From contig NZ_CP009516.1 in assembly GCF_000970285.1 (NCBI RefSeq), positions 3,451,036-3,515,035 on the forward strand: a stretch of 64,000 nt of DNA. The letters run 5' to 3'. The notes beneath the pieces were generated by a model. That model had not been told where the DNA came from, did not search any database, and was given only the letters and a program-made list of their open reading frames with translations. Positions 1 to 8,225 of this stretch are shown in pieces. A program made the position numbers and the translations under genes. This DNA is from Methanosarcina horonobensis HB-1 = JCM 15518 (GTDB lineage: Archaea; Halobacteriota; Methanosarcinia; Methanosarcinales; Methanosarcinaceae). Position 1 is the first letter of the stretch; each line of letters starts with the position of its first letter.

Positions 1-294
1 GTACACGTCGTTTATTTAAAATTTTTGACTGAAAAACAGAAAAAGGATAGAAAATCTTTAGGAAGGATTATAAGATCCCACCTGAAACTACGTTTTTAAG
101 TATCTTTTTTCTTTTCGTCGCGCTCGACACAGGAGGGCGGGCTTGCAAAAAAAAGAAGAGAAAAAAGAGAATATGTGGATAGCAGCTTAAGTCTGCTTTA
201 TTACTTTTTACGGTTTTTCCAAGCTTCTTCCTTCCATCTCTTTTTAATTGAAGAGCCAGCAGAAAAGCTGCTGAGATACCTTTTCCTACAGGAC

Positions 295-921
295 TCAAAG
301 TGGGACCAGTCCGACCCTTCCTCTGCTAACTTCAAGCTTGAATTTACTATTAATGTAGTCCTTTGCAGGTCCCTTCCCATGTATGAGAAGTTCTACCAGG
401 TCTTCAGGCTCATCTATATCCGTACCTGCTAGGAAGGAGTCATAGACTTCGAAATCCTGTCCGGAGTCTGCTGCAATCGAGCAGTGAGTTAAAAAACTCG
501 AACCGTAATACCTCACCCGGTAGTTCGAAGGATTCTTTATAAAAAGGAGATTCGTTCCTCCGCCTTTTCCGGGAACGATGCAGATATCCTTTTTAGTTGA
601 AGTTATTTCCTTTACATGTTCCGGAGAAAGGAGAGGAAGGTCAGCCATAACAATCAAAACAGGTTCTTCTGCCTCTGCAAGATACCTGTTAAGGGCTTCA
701 TTCAGGTCTTTTTCGTCCAGAAGAACTCTCGCTTTCGTCATGACCTCAAGCCCGTAGACCGAAGGGCTGAGGATATCGACTTTTTTTATTCCGGCTCCTT
801 TGAGCGAGTCTATCACCTGGTTCAGCATGAGTTCTACAAACTCTTCCCTTTCCTGTAAACTCAGGACAGGCGATAGCCTGGATTTTGCGCCGGCTTTTTT
901 ATAGGGGATTACGGCTCTCAT
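295..921 (-). CDS. cofC: 2-phospho-L-lactate guanylyltransferase CofC
   Basis: CofC joins a three-carbon phospho-acid (phospholactate or phosphoenolpyruvate) to a nucleotide, giving the activated precursor that CofD transfers to FO in coenzyme F420 synthesis. The protein begins MRAVIPYKKAGAKSRLSPVL, the N-terminal nucleotide-binding signature of this cytosolic family, and carries VLIVMADLPLLSP and VPGKGGGTNLLF further in. I chose the ATG at 921 because AGGAG lies just upstream; the longer reading to 1035 adds 38 lysine-rich residues that do not look like the family and would overlap the next gene. The result, 208 residues, is a normal family length. It is last in a minus-strand run with cofG and two cofH genes, 97 bases behind the nearer cofH, so co-transcription is likely. 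Confidence 0.93.
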   Translation of the reverse strand: MRAVIPYKKAGAKSRLSPVLSLQEREEFVELMLNQVIDSLKGAGIKKVDILSPSVYGLEVMTKARVLLDEKDLNEALNRYLAEAEEPVLIVMADLPLLSPEHVKEITSTKKDICIVPGKGGGTNLLFIKNPSNYRVRYYGSSFLTHCSIAADSGQDFEVYDSFLAGTDIDEPEDLVELLIHGKGPAKDYINSKFKLEVSRGRVGLVPL

Positions 922-1018
922 CTGGACTCCTGCATATTTTCGTTTTTCGTTTTCGTTTTTTCTTTTTTTATTCAGGGGAATTTTTTTAGATATCAGGAAA
1001 ACTCTTTTTTCAGGCGTT

Positions 1019-2200
1019 TTACTCTTTGCTGCCAATTCTTGATTTTGTACAATTCGGAAGTGAACCGTCCTGTCCCGAGAACCCGGGTTCGACCTTTCGA
1101 TAAAGGGTGTCCCTCTGCATGGGAATCCTCCCTGCTCCTTTTATCATCCATTCAAACTCTGCAGGCGACACATATTCCCCGTGGCTGCCCCCTGATGCTG
1201 TGGAGATCTGGTCTTCCATAAGTGTGCCTCCAAGGTCGTTTGCTCCGCACTGCAGGGCTACCTGAGCGAGCTTTTTTCCTAATTTTACCCAGGTAGCCTG
1301 AATGTTTTTAACGTGGGTATGTAGAATTACGCGGGAAATAGCTATGAGCTGCAAGTCCTCAAGTCCTGTGCTTGTGAATTTTCCGGATGCAAGCATCTTT
1401 TCCCCTACAGGGTTATTGTAGGGCAAAAAGGACATAGGGATAAGTTCCGTAAATCCGCCTGTCTCTTTCTGGATCTCGCGGATGGTAAAAACATGGTCAA
1501 GGCGTTCTTCAAGGGTTTCGACATGCCCGTACATAATAGTGGCATTAGTGGAAATCCCTGTTTTATGTGCCGCAGTTATGGTATCAATCCACTGATGAGT
1601 ATTGATTTTTGAGGGACAGATAATCTTTCTTACCCTGTCGGAGAGGATCTCGGCTGAAGTTCCTGTGAGAGAATCAAGCCCGCTTTTTTTAAGCCTTTGC
1701 AGGGCTTCTTCAACCGACATGCCTGAAATTCCTGCTGCATAATTTACTTCCATAGAGGACAGGGCATGAATGCACAGGTCAGGGAATTCAGCCTTTATTG
1801 ATTCTATAATCTCGAGATAGAACTCCATGTCAGCTTCCGGGGTATACCCTCCCTGGACGCAGACTTCAACAGCTCCGGCTTTTTCTGCTTCTTCAGCTTT
1901 TTTCAGGATCTCTTCAACGCTCAGGATATATCCTTTATCTGTCCTGTAGGCGCAGAACCCGCAGTTTCCGACGCATTTGTTTGTGATATAGATATTCCTG
2001 TTCACAACATAGCTGACAGTATCGCCTACCGTACTGGCACGCAGGTCATTTGCGAGCTCAAACAGCTCAAATGGGTTTCCTTCAAGCAGGAGAAGGGCAT
2101 CTTCTTTAGTACATTTTCCCCGGTATGCCCTTTCAATTACGTCTTCTGGAGTTGTCGGTTTTTTCACGTACATCCGATCATCCTTTTTAAATTCCATCAT
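1019..2200 (-). CDS. cofH: FO synthase subunit 2, CofH (downstream copy)
   Basis: CofH is a radical S-adenosylmethionine enzyme that couples 5-amino-6-ribitylaminouracil with tyrosine; CofG then closes the ring to the deazaflavin FO. The 393-residue protein has the [4Fe-4S]-SAM motif CVGNCGFC (Cys 76, 80, 83), the following EVCVQGG glycine-rich strand, and the C-terminal GGTLMEDQIS segment typical of CofH. It is a clear paralogue of the gene just upstream (2228-3358), with 27 bases between them. Two cofH genes are known in Methanosarcina genomes (cofH1/cofH2); whether both have the same substrate cannot be read from sequence. The start at 2200 has AGGGAA upstream. An extra Cys at position 30 and a longer C-terminus separate it from its neighbour. 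Confidence 0.92.
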   Translation of the reverse strand: MMEFKKDDRMYVKKPTTPEDVIERAYRGKCTKEDALLLLEGNPFELFELANDLRASTVGDTVSYVVNRNIYITNKCVGNCGFCAYRTDKGYILSVEEILKKAEEAEKAGAVEVCVQGGYTPEADMEFYLEIIESIKAEFPDLCIHALSSMEVNYAAGISGMSVEEALQRLKKSGLDSLTGTSAEILSDRVRKIICPSKINTHQWIDTITAAHKTGISTNATIMYGHVETLEERLDHVFTIREIQKETGGFTELIPMSFLPYNNPVGEKMLASGKFTSTGLEDLQLIAISRVILHTHVKNIQATWVKLGKKLAQVALQCGANDLGGTLMEDQISTASGGSHGEYVSPAEFEWMIKGAGRIPMQRDTLYRKVEPGFSGQDGSLPNCTKSRIGSKE

Positions 2201-2227
2201 TTCCCTGACTGTTACCTGGCTGTCGGC

Positions 2228-3358
2228 TTATTCAAAAGCTCCGCACCCGGCAGTCCTTCCATGACTTCGGGAAGCCAGCTCGTGCGCCCCTTTATACAGG
2301 GTTGTCCTCTCTTTAGGTATTCTGCCGGCTCCGTGGATCATCCATTCCAGTTCATCCACAGTTATCATTTCCCCGTGGCAGGCCCCTGCAGATCTGGAGA
2401 TGCTTTCTTCCATGAGTGTGCCACCCAGGTCATTGGCTCCACAGTGAAGAGAAAATTGGGCAAGTTTCTTTCCCAGTTTCACCCAGCTTGCCTGGATATT
2501 GTCCACATGTCCGTGTAAGAGGATACGGGATACTGCATAGATTTTCAGGTCCTCAAGGCCCGGAGTAGCATATCGGCCTTCCCTAATCATCTTTTCTCCC
2601 ACGGGATTGTTGTAGGGCATAAAAGGTAGAGGCACAAATTCCGTAATTCCTCCTGTTTCTTTCTGAATCTCTCTGATGATCAGCATATGGTCAATTCTTT
2701 CTTCAGGAGTTTCAACATGCCCGTACATCATGGTTGCAGTGGTAGGGATTCCTGCAGCATGAGCCTGCCTGACCACTTCGACCCATTCTGCGGTCCTGAT
2801 TTTAGAAGGACAGATTATTTTCCGCACGCGGTCCGAGAGAATTTCTGCTGCTGTCCCGGGCATGGTATCAAGACCGCTTCTTTTGAGTCTCCTGAGGGCT
2901 TCTTTTACAGTAATTCCACTGATGCGTGAGGCGTGGTAAACTTCCATCGGCGAAAAAGAGTGGATATGCATTTCCGGGAATTCGGCTTTTATGGCTTCTG
3001 CAATCCCCTGATAAAAGTCCAGGCCAACATCCGGAAGCAAACCTCCCTGGATGCAGACTTCGGTGGCGTTTGCCTTCTCGGCTTCTCTAACCTTTCCCAT
3101 AATTTCTTCGATGCTGAGGACCTTTCCGTTATTTGTCCTGAATGCACAGAACCCACAGGTACCTACACAGCGACTTGTGAAATTTATGTTCCTGTTTACA
3201 ACATAAGTCACTGTATCTCCTACTGCCAGGTCGCGGAGTTCATCTGCAAACCTGAAAAGTTCGAAAGGAGGTACATCCAGGAGCAAAAGAGCATCTTCTT
3301 TTGTGCTCTTCCCCTGGTATGCGCGTTCTATGAGGTCTTCGGGAATTTTGCTGTTCAT
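2228..3358 (-). CDS. cofH: FO synthase subunit 2, CofH (upstream copy)
   Basis: This is the second FO synthase subunit 2 in the operon. The 376-residue radical SAM enzyme carries CVGTCGFC (Cys 64, 68, 71), EVCIQGG, and the GGTLMEESIS C-terminal motif. Its ATG at 3358 overlaps the cofG stop by four bases, so translation of cofG and this copy is probably coupled. That makes it the better candidate for the CofG partner in FO formation, with the next cofH as the duplicate. All cluster ligands and conserved Gly/Arg positions that can be recognised are present in both copies, so neither looks like a pseudogene. Confidence 0.93.
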   Translation of the reverse strand: MNSKIPEDLIERAYQGKSTKEDALLLLDVPPFELFRFADELRDLAVGDTVTYVVNRNINFTSRCVGTCGFCAFRTNNGKVLSIEEIMGKVREAEKANATEVCIQGGLLPDVGLDFYQGIAEAIKAEFPEMHIHSFSPMEVYHASRISGITVKEALRRLKRSGLDTMPGTAAEILSDRVRKIICPSKIRTAEWVEVVRQAHAAGIPTTATMMYGHVETPEERIDHMLIIREIQKETGGITEFVPLPFMPYNNPVGEKMIREGRYATPGLEDLKIYAVSRILLHGHVDNIQASWVKLGKKLAQFSLHCGANDLGGTLMEESISRSAGACHGEMITVDELEWMIHGAGRIPKERTTLYKGAHELASRSHGRTAGCGAFE

Positions 3359-4395
3359 TTTTCTAAATCCTCCGCGTTCTCTATTTCGGGCTGCTTTCTG
3401 TAGCCTTCCCTATCTGAGAGCCGCTCAATGAGGCTGCCTATTCGTTCCGAATACCACCCTTTTTTCACATATTGAGGGTAAACTGGCAGACGTTCTTTAA
3501 GCGGAATATCCCCGAGCCTTTTCTGAAGGTCCTTTACGTCGGGCCATTCTGCTTCGGGGTTGATCCAGTCAATTGTAAGAGGGGATATGCCTCCAAGGTC
3601 CGTTACTCCCTTTGCAATAAGGGATCTGGGATCTATGAGATTCGGGGCAACCTGGACTGCTACATCATGAGGCAGGATCCGGGCTGCAAGAGCTACAGCA
3701 TCCATCATCTCTTCCACACCAGGTTCAGGGAAATTTTCCATAGCAGTTCCCTGCTTAGGGGCAAAATTCTGAATAATTACTTCCTGAATATGCCCGTACT
3801 CTGTATGAAGAGCTGCAATTGCTTCAAGTGATTCTATTCTGTCATCCCTGCTCTCCCCTATCCCTATAAGGAGGCCTGTAGTATAAGGAATCTCCAGTCT
3901 TCCGGCATCCCGGATGGTCTCAAGCCTGCGTTCCGGAACTTTTCCCAGGCAGTCTTTGTGGGCGTCCAGAACTGCCGTACTCTCAAGCATAAGCCCCATA
4001 CTCGCATTCAGGGGTTTTAAAGCTTTAAGTTCCGAGAGGGTCATTATTCCTGCATTCGTATGGGGAAGAATTCCGATATCAATTGCTGTTTCACAGAGAA
4101 AAAGGACATATTCAAGAGTAGAGGAGTATCCAAGCTCTTCAAGCATTGTGCCGTATCCCGGTACTTCTTCTGCACGCTCCCCGAATGTGAAGAGAGCTTC
4201 GGTACATCCTGCCTTTACCCCGTTTTCAAGAATAGAAATAACCTCTTTCGGCTTCATGAGCCGGGCTCCGGGCTGCCCGGGTTCCCGCCGAAAGCCGCAG
4301 TAACCACACTGGTTTCTACAGATATTGGTTACAGGGATGAAAACGTTTTTTGAATAAGTTACGAAAGGAATTTTTTCCGATGGAATGAAAAACAC
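3355..4395 (-). CDS. cofG: FO synthase subunit 1, CofG
   Basis: CofG is the radical SAM enzyme that cyclises the CofH product to 7,8-didemethyl-8-hydroxy-5-deazariboflavin (FO), the chromophore of F420. The 346-residue protein opens with VTYSKNVFIPVTNICRNQCGYC, whose CX3CX2C cysteines are 26, 30 and 33, and continues with EALFTFGE and DLGGISP, all CofG family landmarks. The reading frame has no ATG near its beginning; GTG at 4395 is the only sensible start, 29 bases after the flavoprotein stop. It overlaps the following cofH by four bases. Methanogens use separate CofG and CofH, unlike the fused FbiC of actinobacteria. Confidence 0.95.
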   Translation of the reverse strand: MFFIPSEKIPFVTYSKNVFIPVTNICRNQCGYCGFRREPGQPGARLMKPKEVISILENGVKAGCTEALFTFGERAEEVPGYGTMLEELGYSSTLEYVLFLCETAIDIGILPHTNAGIMTLSELKALKPLNASMGLMLESTAVLDAHKDCLGKVPERRLETIRDAGRLEIPYTTGLLIGIGESRDDRIESLEAIAALHTEYGHIQEVIIQNFAPKQGTAMENFPEPGVEEMMDAVALAARILPHDVAVQVAPNLIDPRSLIAKGVTDLGGISPLTIDWINPEAEWPDVKDLQKRLGDIPLKERLPVYPQYVKKGWYSERIGSLIERLSDREGYRKQPEIENAEDLEK

Positions 4396-4424
4396 CTGCT
4401 GAACTCTGGTTTCTTGCTCTGGCT

Positions 4425-5696
4425 TTAGCCCAGGACTTTTCCCATAACTGACACCACGCCAAGAGCCACTCCTTCGACTTCTATGCCTCCTTTTCCTTTA
4501 GCTCCGTCTCCGACAATATAGAGTCCGGAAAAAGGAGTTTCATTTCCCGGGTCCGTACCCGAAGCTGCCCTGTTTACTGGCCATTCATCGTGATATGACT
4601 GGATAAGAAGGACTTCGTACCTTTTATCCGAAAAAATCTCTTTGACGTCAGCAAGCCCCATCTCGATTTCCGCTTCGAGGTTCTTTACATTCTCAGGGGC
4701 AACATACTGGTGGCACATGGTAAGGTGCTTTCCAGGAGGAGCCAGTTTCGGGTCAGCCTGAGTTACTTCATTGATCCCGTTTATGCGCCTTGTATAGGGA
4801 GTCAACAGAACTCCGGAATGACCGACAAGAGCCTCGTCTGCGGCAAGGCAGATCTTTATGCCTGCAGAGGGTTGAAGGGTCTCAAGCATTTTAAGGTAAC
4901 CTGCCTCTCCGGAAAGTGCTTCACCGCAGAGCAGAGCGGTTGCAGCATGACCAAGATTGCTGATGACAAGGTCAGCTTCGTGATTTTTGCTTCCAACAAC
5001 CACTCCTGCAGCTTTTCCATTTTCAATCAGGATTTTTGAGACTTCCTGCCCGGTATGAATTTTTCCTCCGTTTGCAAGAATAACGGCTTCAAGGGCATCA
5101 ATGACTCCTTTACACCCTCCTTTAGGGATACCTGGGCCTCCAAAACGGTACATATTTTCAATAATCTCAAAAACTTCTTCTACCGGGACTTCGTCGCTTT
5201 TAAGGCTGAGAGCCCAGCCGCAGAAAGAATCGGCAAATCTTATCAGCCACTCGTCACTGACCTGAGTCTTTATCCAGGCCTGAAGTGTACTTCCTGCGGG
5301 GCGGTTCTTTCTAGTACTCACGATCAAAAGGGCAATTTTCATGCGGTCCTTATAAGAAAGAAGCGAAGGAAAATCATTAAAAGAGATATCTTTGAAGCCT
5401 TTCACGTAATCGGCATTCCCTTTTTTGAGAGGTACGCGTATGGTGGTCATTTCTGACCGCACTATATCTACATCAGCTCCTATTTCCCTGAGTAGCCTGG
5501 CAAGAGGACCTCCGGGTCCGTTAGGAAGCATATGGAAAGCTCCGCTAGAAAGCTGGAATCCTTTGTAACTGAGGTTTGTAAATCTGCCTCCTGTAATAGG
5601 AAGCCTTTCAAAAACTTCAACCTCATGCCCTGCTTTTGATAAACGGGCAGCGCTTAAAAGCCCTCCAAGCCCTGCACCTATAACGATTGTTTTCAT
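4425..5696 (-). CDS. Phytoene-desaturase-like FAD-dependent oxidoreductase
   Basis: This is a Rossmann-fold flavoprotein of the phytoene desaturase / NAD(P)-binding amine oxidase superfamily. The N-terminus KTIVIGAGLGGLLSAARL is the dinucleotide-binding GXGXXG loop, ending in the ribose-binding acid of VEVFE; a C-terminal GLYIVGDGAKGKGGIE closes the FAD site. I used the ATG at 5696 (424 residues) because the longer reading only adds residues before this fold. It overlaps the ferredoxin gene by four bases (ATGA), so the two are very likely co-translated and the ferredoxin may be its electron partner. The substrate is unknown. Its place beside FO genes and opposite fpo makes an isoprenoid chain, such as the methanophenazine side chain, a reasonable but unproven guess. 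Confidence 0.85.
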   Translation of the reverse strand: MKTIVIGAGLGGLLSAARLSKAGHEVEVFERLPITGGRFTNLSYKGFQLSSGAFHMLPNGPGGPLARLLREIGADVDIVRSEMTTIRVPLKKGNADYVKGFKDISFNDFPSLLSYKDRMKIALLIVSTRKNRPAGSTLQAWIKTQVSDEWLIRFADSFCGWALSLKSDEVPVEEVFEIIENMYRFGGPGIPKGGCKGVIDALEAVILANGGKIHTGQEVSKILIENGKAAGVVVGSKNHEADLVISNLGHAATALLCGEALSGEAGYLKMLETLQPSAGIKICLAADEALVGHSGVLLTPYTRRINGINEVTQADPKLAPPGKHLTMCHQYVAPENVKNLEAEIEMGLADVKEIFSDKRYEVLLIQSYHDEWPVNRAASGTDPGNETPFSGLYIVGDGAKGKGGIEVEGVALGVVSVMGKVLG

Positions 5697-5854
5697 GCCG
5701 GTACCTCTATGGCTTTTACAGGACAGTAGGGAACGCACAACCCGCACTCTACGCAGGCATCAGTAGCCCGTGCTCTTCCCCTTACTTCTATTGCTCCTTT
5801 TTTGCAAAAAGAAGCGCACTGGCCGCACCCTACACAGTTATCGTTTATCTTCAT
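5693..5854 (-). CDS. Small 2[4Fe-4S] ferredoxin
   Basis: This 53-residue clostridial-type ferredoxin has two CX2CX2CX3C clusters: cysteines 7, 10, 13, 17 and 34, 37, 40, 44, the second followed by the usual Pro. A longer reading to 5920 exists, but the ATG at 5854 sits directly before the first cluster, has GGTGG upstream and gives the usual ferredoxin size. It is the first gene of the minus-strand operon and overlaps the flavoprotein by four bases, which suggests that it delivers or accepts electrons for that enzyme. It could also supply the radical SAM enzymes CofG and CofH, which need a low-potential reductant; this is inference from position only. Confidence 0.85.
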   Translation of the reverse strand: MKINDNCVGCGQCASFCKKGAIEVRGRARATDACVECGLCVPYCPVKAIEVPA

Positions 5855-5887
5855 GCGATCCACCAGCTTTTCTATCGTGAAAAGACT

Positions 5888-5896
5888 TATTATAAT
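5888..5896 (-). promoter_or_regulatory. Candidate TATA box of the ferredoxin-cof operon
   Basis: On the minus strand the sequence reads TTATAATA about 35 bases before the ferredoxin ATG. Archaeal transcription starts about 25 bases after the TATA box, which would leave a leader of roughly 10 bases that includes the GGTGG ribosome site. The match is only by eye. Confidence 0.4.
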
Positions 5897-6791
5897 GTGT
5901 TGGTATAGCGTGTCGCTCATGTATTCTCAGCATCAGGGCGATCAGGGCTTCCCTGATGATAATGCGCCGGATGTAATATGTAATAAGTAATATACTATGA
6001 AATTATCCCCTTCGGAATATAATACAGCTTCAGAGAAAGCATCACGTAGAAAATTTTCAGCACTCTAAGTTCCTTATTATTTTCATTCCAGAAGTTGCCT
6101 CCAGAAGCCTGAGATCTCTATATTTATCATTATTTTTTGTGTTGTATTCAAAGGATTTTTTACGGGGATTAAGATTATAATTGAGATATATAATTCCTCG
6201 CTATTCCCGGAGAAAATTTGTAGTTTCAGGAAATTAACTTTCAGGAATTCTAAGGCTGTTCAAAAATAATAACATATTTATGGTGTATATATAATTTCGT
6301 CAGCAGATCAGGGCTTTTCCTCTAATTTTTTTTAACATACATATATTTTAAAAATAGAGTTTTAATTATTTAGACTTAATATTTATATAATATTAATTAT
6401 CTAGCAAATAGCTATAAATAACCCCTGATTCATTTGCAGAACTAGCATAGCTACCTGTAATCTTAATTATTAATTATACTACTTTCGCGCTAATTGAATC
6501 CAAGTCGCCGGAAGGATGGATGTCTCCTGACTTTCGGCAATTTATCATATATCTCGGGCAATGAAAAGTAAATATTTCAAAGCTCGGGAGTCAGGATATC
6601 AATATCCGGGATCCCTACCCTCAGAAAATAGGAGCCTGGATGCAGATATCCCACAGGACCTGTATTCGGATCAAATGGTTTTTTAACAACCGGAGTCCGA
6701 TACAGTTTTTTTGTCCGTACATCTTAAAAACTGAGAATCAGGATCATGCGACGCTGCAATTTCAGATTGCTGCACTTTGATAGGTGATACG
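5897..6791. other. Long divergent spacer between the cof and fpo operons
   Basis: No convincing gene lies in these ~900 AT-rich bases. There is a perfect 7-bp inverted repeat, ATCAGGG-ctt-CCCTGAT at 5941-5957, and a half-copy GATCAGGGCTT near 6306. Candidate fpo TATA elements are TTTATATAA (about 6392) and CTATAAATA (6412-6420). If the latter is used, the fpo leader would be about 350 bases. A reading frame of 41 codons from the ATG at 6561 to the TAA at 6686 lacks a clear ribosome site and resembles nothing I know. The position, between F420 synthesis and F420H2 oxidation genes, makes shared regulation plausible. Confidence 0.5.
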
Positions 6792-7166
6792 ATGTCTGGA
6801 ATAATTGATAGCTATATACCGGTTGCTATATTCCTTGCCGTGGGACTGATTATGCCTCCCATGACAATGTTCATGGTAAAGCAACTGAGTCCGAGGAGCA
6901 AAGCAGCCAGCAAATACACAACATACGAATCGGGTTCCATTCCTACCGGGACTGCAAGGATCCAGTTCAATGTTGAGTATTATCTCTATGCAATTGCTTT
7001 TGTCCTTTTTGATATTGAGGTCCTTTTCCTTTACCCCTGGGCTACAGTCTATAAGGGGCATGGGATTACCTCAATTGCAGTGGTTGAGATGTTTGTATTT
7101 ATCTTCATACTGCTCTTCGGATACGTATATCTCTGGAAGAAGGAGGCCCTTACATGGGTGAAATGA
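6792..7166 (+). CDS. fpoA: F420H2 dehydrogenase subunit FpoA
   Basis: FpoA is the NuoA/ND3-type membrane subunit of the F420H2:methanophenazine oxidoreductase. The 124-residue protein has three hydrophobic segments, including IPVAIFLAVGLIMPPMTMFM near the N-terminus, the family signature YESGSIPTGTARIQFNVEYY in the loop that joins membrane and peripheral arms, then FDIEVLFLYPW. I chose the ATG at 6792, which has GGTGAT just before it, over a TTG fifteen bases upstream. It is the first gene of a thirteen-gene plus-strand operon with overlapping or tightly spaced genes through fpoO. Confidence 0.95.
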   Translation: MSGIIDSYIPVAIFLAVGLIMPPMTMFMVKQLSPRSKAASKYTTYESGSIPTGTARIQFNVEYYLYAIAFVLFDIEVLFLYPWATVYKGHGITSIAVVEMFVFIFILLFGYVYLWKKEALTWVK

Positions 7167-7708
7167 AGGAGACAAAAACGAATAACTCAAAAGAAACCCC
7201 GGAAGAAGAAATCCCTGGCGTTATCACAACAACTACCAGTGCAATCCACAATTTCCTTAAGAAAACCAAGGCTCAGGACCTTATCAACTGGGGGAGGAAA
7301 AACTCTCTCTGGTTCATGACCCAGCCAATGGGCTGCTGCGGTGTGGAAATGATTGCTACGGGCTGTGCCCATTATGATACAGACCGTTTCGGTATTATCC
7401 CAAGGAACTCTCCAAGGCATGCGGATGTCATGATCATCAGCGGCTATGTGACAAAAAAATACCTGCCAGCCTTAAAGAGGCTCTGGGACCAGATGCCTGC
7501 GCCCAAATGGGTTATCGCCATGGGAGACTGTTCAATCAGCGGCGGTCCTTTTTATGAGTCTTATAGCACTGTGCAGAACATCGATGAAATTTTCCCTATC
7601 GATGTCTACATTCCGGGATGTCCTCCCAGACCCGAAGCCCTTATCCAGGGATTTGTGGAGCTGCAGGAGAAAATAAAAGCCAAAAAAGACCGGGGAACGG
7701 AATACTGA
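7154..7708 (+). CDS. fpoB: F420H2 dehydrogenase subunit FpoB
   Basis: FpoB is the NuoB-type peripheral subunit that holds the terminal [4Fe-4S] cluster (N2 equivalent) which passes electrons to methanophenazine. The cluster ligands are visible: tandem Cys 61-62 in MGCCGVEM, Cys 126 in MGDCSISGG and Cys 156 in IPGCPPRPEA. The 184-residue protein has a charged N-terminal extension of about 35 residues before the conserved fold. The ATG at 7154 lies inside the end of fpoA and has AGGAGG seven bases upstream, which decides the start; a second ATG at 7163 overlaps the fpoA stop. Confidence 0.95.
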   Translation: MGEMKETKTNNSKETPEEEIPGVITTTTSAIHNFLKKTKAQDLINWGRKNSLWFMTQPMGCCGVEMIATGCAHYDTDRFGIIPRNSPRHADVMIISGYVTKKYLPALKRLWDQMPAPKWVIAMGDCSISGGPFYESYSTVQNIDEIFPIDVYIPGCPPRPEALIQGFVELQEKIKAKKDRGTEY

Positions 7709-7738
7709 GAAGATTTCAGGCTTATTTGAGGGAATATA

Positions 7739-8215
7739 ATGGATGCCAGAACAATCATAGAATCATTAACCGGGAAATTTCCGGAGGCAATTTCCGAAGC
7801 CGGGATCGAATCTCCAATCCGTATCCGGGCATATGTTGACAGTGAAAAAGCAAAAGAGGTCTGCCAGTACCTTAAAGACTCCCTTCAGTTCGACCACCTC
7901 TGCTCGGTGTGCGGAGTTGACTATCCTCAGAGGAACGAGCTCGAAGCAGTGTATCATATAGCATCATATGACCATCCTGTAGTCCTTATGCTTAAAGCAA
8001 GGCTACCAAGGGATTCTCCGGAAATAGAATCCATCGTCCCGGTATACTGGAACGCAAACTGGTACGAAAGAGAAACTTACGAACTCTTCGGGATATTCTT
8101 TAAAGACCACCCGAATCTGAAGCCTCTTGTGCTTCCCGAAGATATGCTGGGCGAGTGGCCTCTCCGGAAAGACTACGAGGGTTTCCCGAACAAGACAGCA
8201 AGAAACCTGGTGTGA
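7739..8215 (+). CDS. fpoC: F420H2 dehydrogenase subunit FpoC
   Basis: FpoC is the NuoC (30-kDa) type hydrophilic connecting subunit of the complex I-like enzyme; it packs against FpoD and FpoB and carries no cofactor. The 158-residue protein shows the family signature ERETYELFGIFFKDHPNL, with LPEDMLGEWPLRKDYEGF towards the C-terminus. It follows fpoB by 30 bases and is followed by fpoD after 10 bases. Unlike some bacteria, C and D are separate genes here, as in other Methanosarcina. Confidence 0.94.
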   Translation: MDARTIIESLTGKFPEAISEAGIESPIRIRAYVDSEKAKEVCQYLKDSLQFDHLCSVCGVDYPQRNELEAVYHIASYDHPVVLMLKARLPRDSPEIESIVPVYWNANWYERETYELFGIFFKDHPNLKPLVLPEDMLGEWPLRKDYEGFPNKTARNLV

Positions 8216-8225
8216 GGGGTGAAAA

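Noticed and set aside
175-432. Plus-strand frame at the left edge opposite cofC.
   Set aside because: It overlaps the cofC 3' end on the other strand; composition is that of antisense DNA and it has no motif.
4710-5456. Plus-strand frames opposite the flavoprotein gene.
   Set aside because: They are antisense shadows of a well-supported gene with a conserved FAD fold.
6561-6686. A 41-codon frame starting with ATG in the fpo leader region.
   Set aside because: No clear ribosome site and no known similarity. It might be a leader peptide, but the evidence is too weak for a gene call.
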